The notes under the pieces are model-generated. The model made no database searches. It worked only from the letters and a program-made list of their open reading frames with translations, and was not told where the DNA came from. The position numbers and the translations under genes were made by a program. A stretch of 64,000 nucleotides of DNA from Caulobacter rhizosphaerae (GTDB lineage Bacteria; Pseudomonadota; Alphaproteobacteria; Caulobacterales; Caulobacteraceae): positions 496,001-560,000 of the forward strand of contig NZ_CP048815.1 of the NCBI RefSeq assembly GCF_010977555.1. The letters run 5' to 3'. Below, piece by piece: positions 44,651-53,137 of the stretch (within the stretch, counting starts at the first letter, position 1; each line of letters opens with the position of its first letter).

Positions 44651-44737
44651 CCTCGTCCTTCGACAAGCTCAGGATGAGGACCATTTACAGGCCAGGGCGC
44701 TATAAAAACCTCATCCTGAGCTTGTCGAAGGACGAGG
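44651..44737. repeat. CCTCGTCCTTCGACA intergenic inverted repeat, copy 3 (perfect)
   Basis: Arms 44651-44679 and 44709-44737 are exact reverse complements over 29 bases, with a 29-base spacer. This is the best preserved copy of the family and lies between divergent genes. Confidence 0.92.
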
Positions 44738-44804
44738 TTTTCGCCACAGCCACTGACGATCGATCCGTCCTAGACCGCCCCAAACCCCCGCAGGAGCCGC
44801 GCCC

Positions 44805-46139
44805 ATGACCCAGACCTTCGACCTGATCGTGCGCGGCGGCGAGGTGGTCAACCACGCCGGCCGCGGCTTCACCGACATCGGCGTGCGCGGCGGCAAGATC
44901 GTCGCGATCGGCGACCTGTCCCAGGCCAGCGCCGACGAGGTGTTCGACGCCAGCGGCCTGACCGTGCTGCCCGGCGTGATCGACAGCCAGGTCCACTTTC
45001 GCGAGCCCGGCTTGGAGTGGAAGGAAGACCTGGAAAGCGGTTCGCGCGGTGCGGCCCTGGGCGGCGTGGTGGCGGTGTTCGAGATGCCCAACACCGAGCC
45101 GACCACCACCGACCCCGACGCCCTGGCTGACAAGCTTGCCCGCGCCAAGGGCCGCATGCACACCGACCACGCCTTCTATGTCGGCGGCACCCACGAGAAC
45201 GCCACCTTCCTGGGCGAGCTGGAGCGCCTGCCGGGCTGCTGCGGCATCAAGGTGTTCATGGGCGCCTCGACCGGCAGCTTGCTGGTCCAGGACGACGAGG
45301 GCGTCGAGAACGTGCTGCGGCATGTGAACCGCCGCGCCGCCTTCCACTCCGAGGACGAGTACCGCCTGGCCGAGCGCCGCAGCCTGGCCCGTCCCGGCGA
45401 CTGGACCAGCCACCCCGAGGTGCGCGACGCCCAGGCCGCCCTGCAATCGACCCACCGCCTGGTCCGCATCGCCAAGAACCTGGGCAAGCGCATCCACGTG
45501 CTGCACGTCACCACCCACCAGGAGATCGACTTCCTGGCCCAGAACAAGGACGTCGCCAGCGTCGAGGTCACGCCCCAGCACCTGACCCTGGTCGCGCCCG
45601 AGGCCTATGAGCGGCTGAAGGGCTTCGCCCAGATGAATCCGCCGATCCGCTCGGCCGAGCATGTGGCCGGCATCTGGCATGCCATCGAGGCGGGCGTCGC
45701 CGACGTGCTGGGCAGCGACCACGCCCCCCACACCCGCGAGGAAAAGGCCCGGCCCTATCCGGCCTCGCCCTCGGGCATGCCCGGCGTCCAGACCCTGGTG
45801 CCGATCATGCTGACTCACGTCGTGGACGGCCGGCTGAGCCTGGAGCGGTTCGTCGACCTGACCAGCCATGGCGTCAACCGGATCTTCGGCCTGGCCGACA
45901 AGGGCCGCATCGCCGAGGGCTTCGACGCCGACTTCACCATCGTCGACATGAAGGCCCGGCGCGTCATCACCCACGACTGGATGGCCACCCGCTCGGGCTG
46001 GACCCCGTTCGACGGCTTCGAGGCCAAGGCCTGGCCGGTGGCGACCATCGTGCGCGGGACCGTGGTCATGCGCGACGACGAGATCGTGGCGGAAGGGACG
46101 GGGGCGCCGGTAAGGTTCCTGGAGACGCTGGCGGGGTGA
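44805..46139 (+). CDS. pyrC: Dihydroorotase, class I type
   Basis: A 444-residue amidohydrolase of the dihydroorotase group, which closes carbamoyl-aspartate in pyrimidine synthesis. Seen: GVIDSQVHFREPGLEWKEDL, GGVVAVFEMPNT, GIKVFMGAS, a histidine in RIHVLHVTTHQE and GSDHAPHTREEKARPYPASPSGMPG (abridged). The first HxH metal motif reads QxH here (DSQVHF), a variant also found in the Bacteroidetes/proteobacterial class, so it is not a defect. ATG at 44805 is preceded by AGGAGCCG. Probably monocistronic; no other pyrimidine genes are nearby. Confidence 0.9.
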   Translation: MTQTFDLIVRGGEVVNHAGRGFTDIGVRGGKIVAIGDLSQASADEVFDASGLTVLPGVIDSQVHFREPGLEWKEDLESGSRGAALGGVVAVFEMPNTEPTTTDPDALADKLARAKGRMHTDHAFYVGGTHENATFLGELERLPGCCGIKVFMGASTGSLLVQDDEGVENVLRHVNRRAAFHSEDEYRLAERRSLARPGDWTSHPEVRDAQAALQSTHRLVRIAKNLGKRIHVLHVTTHQEIDFLAQNKDVASVEVTPQHLTLVAPEAYERLKGFAQMNPPIRSAEHVAGIWHAIEAGVADVLGSDHAPHTREEKARPYPASPSGMPGVQTLVPIMLTHVVDGRLSLERFVDLTSHGVNRIFGLADKGRIAEGFDADFTIVDMKARRVITHDWMATRSGWTPFDGFEAKAWPVATIVRGTVVMRDDEIVAEGTGAPVRFLETLAG

Positions 46140-46140
46140 A

Positions 46141-46179
46141 CCCCCTCCGGCCCTTCGGGCTCCCCCAGAGGGGGAGGAT
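46141..46179. repeat. CCTCCCC-family repeat, partial copy
   Basis: CCCCCTCCGGCCCTTC followed by CCCCCAGAGGGGGAGGA corresponds to one arm of the copy at 54499-54629, with a short internal deletion. It starts one base after the dihydroorotase stop codon. Confidence 0.75.
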
Positions 46180-46211
46180 CTGTCGGCCCCCTCGACTTTC
46201 TTCGCCGCCCC

Positions 46212-46238
46212 TGTCGAATCCGCCCAACCTCGCGCGTC
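46212..46238 (+). promoter_or_regulatory. Predicted ECF42 promoter of the first YciI gene
   Basis: TGTCGA at 46212-46217 is followed after exactly 17 bases by CGTC at 46235-46238. This agrees with the ECF42 promoter as I recall it (-35 TGTCGA, -10 CG(A/T)C). It lies 40 bp before the start codon and has an identical architecture before the second YciI gene. Confidence 0.75.
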
Positions 46239-46278
46239 TTTCAGCGAGGGCGCGCGCCGCGCGCCGACGGAGGGTTCG

Positions 46279-46635
46279 ATGAAGTACCTGCTGATGATCT
46301 ATTCCAGCGAAGCCGAGTGGGCCCGGCCCGAGACCGATCCCATCAAGCCGGGCGTCATCGCGGCGCACGAAGCGCTGCAGGCGGAACTGCGGGCCGACGG
46401 CATGGCCTGGCTGGGCGCGCGACTGGTCGATACTCCGTCGGCTCGCACCATCGCCCAGACCGCCGACGGCCACGTGGTCCATGACGGACCGTTCGCGGAG
46501 ACCAAGGAGCAGCTGGCCGGCTTCTACCTGGTCGAGGCGCCGGACATGGCCGCCGCCGAGGCCTGGGCGCGCAAGATCCCGCAGATCCCGGGCGGCAAGG
46601 TCGAGATCCGGGCGATCGCCCACGACGTCGGCTGA
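46279..46635 (+). CDS. YciI/DGPF family protein, first copy
   Basis: A 118-residue YCII-related (DGPF) protein: MKYLLMIYSSEAEW at the start, HDGPFAETKEQLAGFYLVEA with the DGPF motif near residues 74-77, and a final WARKIPQIPGGKVEIRAI. DGPF proteins are small ferredoxin-like-fold dimers that commonly accompany ECF42 sigma factors; their catalytic role is unproven. It is the first gene of a three-gene module with the second YciI gene and the sigma gene, and has its own predicted promoter. Confidence 0.92.
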   Translation: MKYLLMIYSSEAEWARPETDPIKPGVIAAHEALQAELRADGMAWLGARLVDTPSARTIAQTADGHVVHDGPFAETKEQLAGFYLVEAPDMAAAEAWARKIPQIPGGKVEIRAIAHDVG

Positions 46636-46674
46636 GGCTGATCGACCGGGCACGCCGAAAAACTTGCGGGCGAA

Positions 46675-46701
46675 TGTCGAGTCCGGCCAGGCTGACCCGT
46701 C
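46675..46701 (+). promoter_or_regulatory. Predicted ECF42 promoter of the second YciI gene and sigma gene
   Basis: TGTCGA at 46675-46680 and CGTC at 46698-46701 are separated by 17 bases, exactly as in the first promoter. It lies 57 bp before the start codon, in an intergenic gap of 123 bp. The intervening sequences share no homology, so the two elements stand out. Confidence 0.75.
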
Positions 46702-46758
46702 TCTGATCCGAGGCCGGGCGGCGCTGCCGCCGACCCGGCCATCGAGGAGGACTGATCC

Positions 46759-47112
46759 ATGCAATACGCCCTGCTGATCTACGAGGACGAAACCGCCTAT
46801 CGCGACGAGAACGGCCGCGCCTGGCAGGAAATCATCGTTCAGCACCAGGCCTTCGCCGCCGAGCTGGTCGAGAAGGGCCTGCTCCGGGGCGGGGCGGGCC
46901 TGAAGACCACCAACACCGCCACCACCGTGCGGCGGGCCGGCGGCCAGTGCGGCCTGCACGACGGGCCGTTCGCCGAGAGCAAGGAGCAGCTTGGCGGCTT
47001 CTACCTGATCGAGGCCGCCGATCTGGACGAAGCCCTGGCCTGGGCCCGCAAGCTGCCCCTGGCGGGCGAGGGCTCGGTCGAAGTCCGTCCGGTGATCGAA
47101 GGGACGACCTGA
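46759..47112 (+). CDS. YciI/DGPF family protein, second copy
   Basis: A 117-residue DGPF protein (MQYALLIYEDETAYRDE; HDGPFAESKEQLGGFYLIEA; ARKLPLAGEGSVEVRPV). It is clearly homologous to the first copy but only moderately similar, which argues for an old duplication. The start follows GAGGAGGACTG. The sigma gene begins 5 bp after its stop. Confidence 0.92.
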   Translation: MQYALLIYEDETAYRDENGRAWQEIIVQHQAFAAELVEKGLLRGGAGLKTTNTATTVRRAGGQCGLHDGPFAESKEQLGGFYLIEAADLDEALAWARKLPLAGEGSVEVRPVIEGTT

Positions 47113-47117
47113 CCGCG

Positions 47118-48365
47118 ATGGCCAGGGGTCTCCTCGACCAGGCGGCGCGGGCGCACGGCGGGCGGGTGATCGCCGCCCTGGCCGCCAAGTTCCGCGACCT
47201 GGACCTGGCCGAGGAGGCCTTCGCCGAGGCCTGCCTGGCCGCCGCCCAGGCTTGGCCCCAGATGGGCGAGGGCGGGGACGGCGAGCCGCGCGATCCCGCC
47301 GCCTGGCTCTACAGCGTCGCCCAGCGGCGGGCGCTGGACATGCTGCGGCGGCGCGGGGTGCGGACCCGGCTGGTTCCCGACCCACCGACGCCGCCCCCCA
47401 GCGCGGAGGACGCCATGATCGACGACGCCCGCCTGATTCCGGACGAGCGGCTGCGGCTGATCTTCGTCTGCTGCCACCCGGCCGTGGCGCCCGACGCCCG
47501 CGCGGCCCTGACCCTGCGCCTGGTCTGCGGCCTGTCCACCCAGGAGATCGCCCGCGCCTTCTTGGTGGCCGAGCCGACCTTGGCCCAACGGCTGGTGCGG
47601 GCCAAGCGCAAGATCGCCGAGGCCGGCGTCGCCTTCCAGGTGCCCGGCCCCGAGGCGTGGCCCGAGCGGATCGGGGCGGTGCTGTCGACCCTGGAGATCG
47701 CCTACGCCAAGGCCCACGAGGATGCGGCCGGGGCGGGCCAGCACGCCGGCTACGCCAAGGAGATGCTGGACCTGACCGCCGTGCTGGCCGAGCTCTTGCC
47801 CGACGAGCCGGAGTGCCTGGCCTTCGCCGCCCTGGTCCGCTACGCCGAGGCCCGCCGCCCGGCGCGGCTGGACGACGGCGGGGCGATGACGCCGCTGTCC
47901 GAGCAGGACCCGACCCTGTGGCGGCGACCGTTGATCGACCAGGGCGAGGCCCTGCTGCACGCCGCCGCGCGCTGTCGTCGGCCAGGGCCGAGACAGCTGC
48001 AGGCGGCCATCCACGCGGCCTGGTGCGCCCGCGCCAGCCTGGGCGAGCCCGCGCCCTGGCCCACGGTGCTGGCCCTCTACGACGCTCTGCTGCGGTGGCG
48101 CGACGACGCGGTGGTGCGGCTGAACCGCGCCGTGGCGGTGGCTGAGGTGACGGGCCCGGTCCAGGCCCTGGCCGAGGTGGATTGGCTGGACTCCGTCGCC
48201 TTCCGCGACTTCGGCCCGTTCCACGCCGTACGCGCCGACCTGCTGGCCCGGCTGGGCCGCGGCGACGAGGCCGTCGCCGCCTACGACCGCGCCCTGGCCC
48301 TGGACCCGGCTCCGGCCGAGCGCCTGTGGCTGGAGCGGCGGCGGGGGCAGGCGGCGATGCGATGA
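47118..48365 (+). CDS. ECF42-type sigma factor with C-terminal TPR-like extension
   Basis: A 415-residue sigma-70 family protein. The N-terminal 180 residues hold sigma-2 (LAAKFRDLDLAEEAFAEAC; PAAWLYSVAQRRALDMLRRR) and sigma-4 (LTLRLVCGLSTQEIARAFLVAEPTLAQRLVRAKRKI, abridged). The remaining 230 residues form the SnoaL-free TPR-type extension of the ECF42 group (RRPLIDQGEALLHAA, LAEVDWLDSVAFRDFGPFHAVRADLL). These sigmas lack a classical anti-sigma gene; the extension is thought to be needed for activity. Two DGPF genes and two matching promoters immediately upstream support autoregulation. Confidence 0.93.
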   Translation: MARGLLDQAARAHGGRVIAALAAKFRDLDLAEEAFAEACLAAAQAWPQMGEGGDGEPRDPAAWLYSVAQRRALDMLRRRGVRTRLVPDPPTPPPSAEDAMIDDARLIPDERLRLIFVCCHPAVAPDARAALTLRLVCGLSTQEIARAFLVAEPTLAQRLVRAKRKIAEAGVAFQVPGPEAWPERIGAVLSTLEIAYAKAHEDAAGAGQHAGYAKEMLDLTAVLAELLPDEPECLAFAALVRYAEARRPARLDDGGAMTPLSEQDPTLWRRPLIDQGEALLHAAARCRRPGPRQLQAAIHAAWCARASLGEPAPWPTVLALYDALLRWRDDAVVRLNRAVAVAEVTGPVQALAEVDWLDSVAFRDFGPFHAVRADLLARLGRGDEAVAAYDRALALDPAPAERLWLERRRGQAAMR

Positions 48366-48747
48366 TCGTCGACCCTTTCAGCCGTCATCCCGGGCCTTGC
48401 TGTTCAGACCGTAGCTTCGAGTACGTCGGCGACATTGGCGACGGCCGCCTACTTCTCACCTGATCGCGACCATGTGGCGTGGGCAGTATAGGCTCCCCAG
48501 TCCCGTCAATGACCGTGAAGATAACTATAGACAAAGGTAAGGTCACCTCAAGAAGGTCGATCTTGTGACGGTACAAATTAGACAGCAGTATCGATTAGAT
48601 AGCGGCGCACACGAAAATCTCTAATGTCCCCGCCTATCTCTTGTAGCCAGGCGGAGACGAGTTGCGGTTAGGCCAGCGGCGCCGACCGGTGGTTGACTTT
48701 GCGCCTCGATCGCAATAGCGGTCCGGGATAGCTTTGGTTCTGCGCTT
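48366..48747. other. 382-bp lower-GC gap after the sigma gene
   Basis: No gene can be supported here. The sequence is visibly richer in A and T than its surroundings (for example ACCGTGAAGATAACTATAG and TACAAATTAGACAG), with no family repeat. It probably marks the left edge of an acquired segment that also includes the DUF6445 gene. Confidence 0.55.
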
Positions 48748-49473
48748 GTGGGGCAGCGGACTGATCTGGAGGCCGACGGCGAACGGGCAGGCTCGAAAAG
48801 GCGGACGACAATCGAACCACACCTGCTCTATGTCGGACACGAAAAAGTGCCGGTCCTGATTGTCGACAACTATGTCGCCGACCTTGACGCGATTGTCAGT
48901 CAGGCGCGCGCGCTGTCTCCCTATCCGCAAGCGACAGGCCCATACCCAGGTGAGCGCCATTTCATCGCGCCAGGCGACAGCCTGATGGCTGACTACATCG
49001 GTCCCATGCTGGACAGCTTGGCGCCCATTATCGGCGACGCCTTCGACGCAGACATTTTGGGGGCCACATCGGCGTCCTTCTCAAGGGTCACGACGCGCCC
49101 CGAAAAGCTCACGAGGTATCAGAGCCACCCGCATTTTGATGACACCAGTGGCAAGATGATCGCCATTCTGCACTACCTGACCCCCACCATGGGCACTGCC
49201 CTCTACCGCCATCGCGCCACCGGATTGGAGCGAATAACCCAAGATAAGCTCGACTATTATTTGGCGTCGATACGACATCTTGGGGTTCGAGAAAGCTATA
49301 TATGCGGATCAAATGAGGAATATGAAATGACCGCGGAGATCACTGGGCGCCGTGGTAGAATTGCCGTTTACCCAAGCAATGCTCTTCATTCAGGAATGAT
49401 TCCCCCAGACCACTTCACGGACGTGGGTTGCCGGGAGCGGCTGACTGCGAACGTCTTCATTCGCCTTGTATAG
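48748..49473 (+). CDS. DUF6445 family protein, second copy (atypical composition)
   Basis: A 241-residue DUF6445 protein from a GTG start; the first 20 residues are uncertain. The conserved parts align with the copy at 1827-2543: SHPHFDDTSGKM with H129-x-D131, AILHYLTPTMGTALYRHRATG, YPSNALHSG and RLTANVFI. Identity is highest round the metal-binding and ALYRHRATG blocks. Codon usage is much less GC-biased than elsewhere (TATATATGCGGATC), suggesting recent transfer. It stands alone, without a halogenase neighbour. Confidence 0.82.
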   Translation: MGQRTDLEADGERAGSKRRTTIEPHLLYVGHEKVPVLIVDNYVADLDAIVSQARALSPYPQATGPYPGERHFIAPGDSLMADYIGPMLDSLAPIIGDAFDADILGATSASFSRVTTRPEKLTRYQSHPHFDDTSGKMIAILHYLTPTMGTALYRHRATGLERITQDKLDYYLASIRHLGVRESYICGSNEEYEMTAEITGRRGRIAVYPSNALHSGMIPPDHFTDVGCRERLTANVFIRLV

Positions 49474-49700
49474 ACCTCGTGGGAGGGGTGAAATTGATCC
49501 CCATTCCAGCGGCGGTGCTGGCGGCCTAAGCGTCTGACCCGAAACTATCGTTTAGGGTGCGATGCAATATAGCCGCTTCGAACGCTCTCATCCGACCTTA
49601 AAAAGGCGCCAAGCGCACGGCCCGGGATGATGAACCGAGAGGGCGCGTGGGTTGACGAACCGCCATTGCCACCCGCCCGAGTCCAGTTAACACTCCCCGC

Positions 49701-51515
49701 ATGGATGGGACGTCAGAGACCCACGCGCCGTTTCGCGACGCCCGCTACGCGCCCCGCGCGCTGGAGGTCGAGCGGCGCGGCGATGTCCTGATCCTGAGCA
49801 ACCCCACCCCCTATTCCCGCACCGTCCAGACGGTGACCGCGCCGCTGATCCGCTGGGCGTCGCAAACCCCGCACCGGATCTGGCTGGCCGAGCGGCCCGG
49901 TGAGCACGGCGAGGGCGCGGCGGGGTGGCGGACCGTGACCTACGCCGAGGCCGCCGACCAGGTTGCGCGCCTGGCCGGCGGCTTGGCGGGACTGGGCCTG
50001 TCGCGCGGCAAGCCCTTGCTGATCCTGGCCCGCAACGGGATCGACAACGCCCTGGTCGGCTACGCCGCCATGAGCCTGGGCGCGCCGATCGCGCCGGTGT
50101 CGCCGCAGTATGGCCTGAAGGGCGCGGACCTCTCCCGCCTGGCCTTCGCGGTCGAGCGGCTGAAGCCGGCGGCGGTCTATGTCGACGACGCCGAGGCCTT
50201 CGCCGAGGCCCTGGCCGCGCCGTTCCTGGCCGGCCTGCCGGTGATCGCCAGCCGCAATGTGCGGGACAGCGACGTGGCCTTCGAGGCCCTCCAGGACTCG
50301 CCGCCCCAGCCGCCCGTCTGCCGACCCGACGACGTCGCCAAGCTGCTGCTGACCTCGGGCTCGACGGGCCAGCCGAAGGCGGTGATCTGCACCCACGCCA
50401 ACATCGCCCTCAACGCCGCCCAGATCGCCGCCTGCTACGAGGATCCCGACCCGCCGGTGCTGGTCAATTCGGCGCCCTGGAGCCACAGCCTGGGCGCCAA
50501 CGCCATCCTGCACATGGTGCTGCACCGGGGCGGGAGTCTCTACATCGACGCCGGCCAGCCGCTGGCTGGCCGGTTCGACGAGACGGTGCGCAACCTGCGC
50601 GAGGTGGCCACGACCTATCACAACATGGTCCCGGCCGGCTGGGGCCTGCTGGTCGCCGAGCTGGAACGCGACCCGGCCCTGGCGGCCAAGTTCTTCGAGA
50701 AGGTGAGGGTGCTGCAGTACGGCGGGGCGTCGATGGCCCAGTCGATCCTCGACCGGGTCCAGGCCGTGGCCCTGCGGACGATCGGCTGCCGGGTGACCTT
50801 CGCGGCCGGTTACGGCGCCACCGAGACTGGCCCGACCGCCTGCAACATCCACTGGCTGAACGCCCGCTCCGGCATGGTCGGCCTGCCCACCCCCGGCACG
50901 GCGGTCAAGCTGGTCCCGGTCCTCGACGGCCCGGCCGACAAGTTCGAGATCCGCGTGAAGGGCCCACAGGTCTCGCCCGGCTATCTGGACATGCCGCAGG
51001 CCTCGGCGGCGGCCTTCGACGAGGACGGCTTCTACCGGCTGGGCGACGCGGCCAGGCTGGCCGACCGGCTGGATCCGGCGGCTGGTCTGGTGTTCGACGG
51101 GCGGCTGGTCGAGAACTTCAAGCTGGCCAGCGGCGCCTTCGTCGTCGCCGGCGCCCTGCGGGTGGCGGCGGTGTCGGCGATCGCCGGCGCGGTATCGGAC
51201 GCGGTGGTCTGCGGCGAGGGGCGCGAGGGCGTGGGACTGATGCTGTTCCTCGACCCCAAGGCCTGCTTGCGGATCGGCGACCCGAAGGCGGTGAAGGCGG
51301 CGATCCGGGCCGGCCTGGAGCGTCTGAACGGCCTGGCCAAGGGCGGCGGCAAGGTGACCCGCGCCCTGATCCTGGACGGCGCGCCCGACGCGGCCTCGGG
51401 CGAGCTGACCGACAAGGGCTACATCAACCAGGCCCTGGCGCGCGAGCGACGGCCGGCCGAGCTGGCGCGGCTGTTCGCCGAGGAGCCGGACGACGGGGTG
51501 ATGGTGTTTGCTTGA
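49701..51515 (+). CDS. AMP-forming acyl-CoA ligase, feruloyl-CoA synthase-like
   Basis: A 604-residue ANL-superfamily enzyme. The adenylation signature is LLTSGSTGQPKAVICTHANI (about 213-232), A5-like YGATETGPTACN, and late GDAARLADRLDP. The N-terminus VERRGDVLILSNPTPYSRTVQTVTAPL is diagnostic of the feruloyl-CoA synthase subgroup. It activates an aromatic or related acid through an acyl-adenylate. The gene is followed at 10 bp by a TPP enzyme, so the pair is one operon. Which acid is used is not evident. Confidence 0.88.
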   Translation: MDGTSETHAPFRDARYAPRALEVERRGDVLILSNPTPYSRTVQTVTAPLIRWASQTPHRIWLAERPGEHGEGAAGWRTVTYAEAADQVARLAGGLAGLGLSRGKPLLILARNGIDNALVGYAAMSLGAPIAPVSPQYGLKGADLSRLAFAVERLKPAAVYVDDAEAFAEALAAPFLAGLPVIASRNVRDSDVAFEALQDSPPQPPVCRPDDVAKLLLTSGSTGQPKAVICTHANIALNAAQIAACYEDPDPPVLVNSAPWSHSLGANAILHMVLHRGGSLYIDAGQPLAGRFDETVRNLREVATTYHNMVPAGWGLLVAELERDPALAAKFFEKVRVLQYGGASMAQSILDRVQAVALRTIGCRVTFAAGYGATETGPTACNIHWLNARSGMVGLPTPGTAVKLVPVLDGPADKFEIRVKGPQVSPGYLDMPQASAAAFDEDGFYRLGDAARLADRLDPAAGLVFDGRLVENFKLASGAFVVAGALRVAAVSAIAGAVSDAVVCGEGREGVGLMLFLDPKACLRIGDPKAVKAAIRAGLERLNGLAKGGGKVTRALILDGAPDAASGELTDKGYINQALARERRPAELARLFAEEPDDGVMVFA

Positions 51516-51525
51516 AGGAGAGCGG

Positions 51526-53067
51526 ATGAACGGCGCCGACGCCCTGATCACCACCCTGGCCGACAACGGCGTCACCGCCTGCTTCGCCAATCCTGGCACC
51601 AGCGAGATGCAGTTCGTCGCGGCTCTCGATCGCGAGCCGCGCATGCGCAGCGTGCTGTGCCTGTTCGAGGGCGTGGCGACCGGCGCGGCCGACGGCTACG
51701 GACGGATGACCGGGACGCCGGCCTGCACCCTGCTGCATCTGGGCCCAGGTTACGCCAATGGCGCGGCCAACCTGCACAACGCCCGCCGGGCCTTCACGCC
51801 GGTCGTCAACATCATCGGCGACCACGCCGTCGGCCACCGCCAGTACGACGCGCCGCTGAACTCCGACATCGCCGCCCTGGCCGCGCCCAATTCGCTGTGG
51901 GTCAAGTCGGCCGACAGCGCCGACGCGGTCGGGCCGCTGGCGGCCGAGGCGGTGGCCGCCAGCCTCGGCGCGCCCGGCGGCGGCGCCTGCCTGATCCTGC
52001 CCGCTGACAGCGCCTGGAACGCGACCGCCGTCGCGGGACCGGTGGTGGGGCGTCCCCGCTTCGGCGTCCCCGATCCCGTCGCGGTCGCCGCTGCGGCCAA
52101 GGCTGTGAAGGCCGCGGCCAAGCCCGTCTTGCTGCTGGGCAGCGGCGCGTGCGGCGAGGCGGCGATCGCCGCCGCCGGGCGGATCGCCGCGGCCGGCGTG
52201 CGCGTCCTGACCGACACCTTCACCGCTCGCCAGGCGCGCGGCGAGGGCCGCTTCCAGCCCGACAAGCTGCCCTATTTCGGCGAGCAGGCCCTGAAGGACC
52301 TGGAGGGCGTCGACCTGATGGTGCTGGTCGCCACCACCGAGCCCGTGGCCTTCTTCGCCTATCCCGACCGACCCAGCGTGCTGGTCCCCGACGGCTGCGC
52401 GACCCTGACGCTCAGTGACCGGAGTACCGATGCAGCCGCCGCGCTTGAGGCCCTTGCAGAGCTGCTGGGCGCCCCGGCGACGGGCGCAGTCGAGTCCTAC
52501 GCGCCACCGCCGGCCCCGGCCGGCAAGCTGGACGCCTGGGCCATGGGCGCGGCGATCGCCCGCCACATGCCGGCCGGCGCGATCATCTCGGACGACTCGG
52601 TGACGGCCGGCCTGCCGATCTTCACCCAGACCCGAAACGCCCGGGCCCACGACTGGCTGTCCCTGACCGGCGGGGCGATCGGCCAGGGCATTCCGCTGGC
52701 CGTCGGCGCGGCCGTGGCCTGCCCTGACCGCAAGGTGCTGAGCCTGAACGGCGACGGCGCCGCGATGTACACCGTCCAGGGCCTATGGACGATCGCCCGT
52801 GAGCGGCTGGACGTGACCGTGGTGGTGTTCGCCAACCACGCCTACCGTATCTTGGGCATCGAGATGGGCCGCACCGGCGGCGGCGAACCGGGACCGGCCG
52901 CGTCGCGGCTGCTGGACCTCGGCGATCCCCGCATCGACTGGGTCTCGGTGACGAGCGGGCTGGGCGTCGCGGCCGAGCGGGTCGAGACGGCGGAGGCGTT
53001 CGACGAGGCGATGGCGCGGGCGATGCGGGAACCGGGACCGCGCCTTATCGAAGCGGCGATGCGGTAG
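51526..53067 (+). CDS. TPP-dependent enzyme of the acetolactate synthase/benzoylformate decarboxylase family
   Basis: A 513-residue ThDP-dependent enzyme with the three domains in order: PYR domain with the catalytic Glu in FEGVATGAADGYGRMTGTP, central domain, and PP domain with ISDDSVTAGLPI and NGDGAAMYTVQGLWTIARERL and VFANHAYRIL as the metal-diphosphate motif (GDG...N). Start ATG at 51526 with AAGGAGAG upstream. Annotation as acetolactate synthase is common for such proteins, but no small subunit lies nearby and the partner is a CoA ligase, so a decarboxylase or carboligase on an aromatic or 2-oxo acid is equally likely. Confidence 0.85.
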   Translation: MNGADALITTLADNGVTACFANPGTSEMQFVAALDREPRMRSVLCLFEGVATGAADGYGRMTGTPACTLLHLGPGYANGAANLHNARRAFTPVVNIIGDHAVGHRQYDAPLNSDIAALAAPNSLWVKSADSADAVGPLAAEAVAASLGAPGGGACLILPADSAWNATAVAGPVVGRPRFGVPDPVAVAAAAKAVKAAAKPVLLLGSGACGEAAIAAAGRIAAAGVRVLTDTFTARQARGEGRFQPDKLPYFGEQALKDLEGVDLMVLVATTEPVAFFAYPDRPSVLVPDGCATLTLSDRSTDAAAALEALAELLGAPATGAVESYAPPPAPAGKLDAWAMGAAIARHMPAGAIISDDSVTAGLPIFTQTRNARAHDWLSLTGGAIGQGIPLAVGAAVACPDRKVLSLNGDGAAMYTVQGLWTIARERLDVTVVVFANHAYRILGIEMGRTGGGEPGPAASRLLDLGDPRIDWVSVTSGLGVAAERVETAEAFDEAMARAMREPGPRLIEAAMR

Positions 53068-53090
53068 ATGCGGCTGGGGGACATGCGGCT

Positions 53091-53116
53091 GGGGACAGGT
53101 GCATGTACCTGTCCCC
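53091..53116. terminator. GGGGACAGGT hairpin between convergent genes
   Basis: Arms GGGGACAGGT (53091-53100) and ACCTGTCCCC (53107-53116) with a 6-nt GCATGT loop. It follows a further GGGGGACAT half-copy at about 53077. It is between the TPP enzyme and the histidine kinase genes and belongs to the GGGGACA family. Confidence 0.75.
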
Positions 53117-53137
53117 GTCACTACCTCGTCAGATGCT

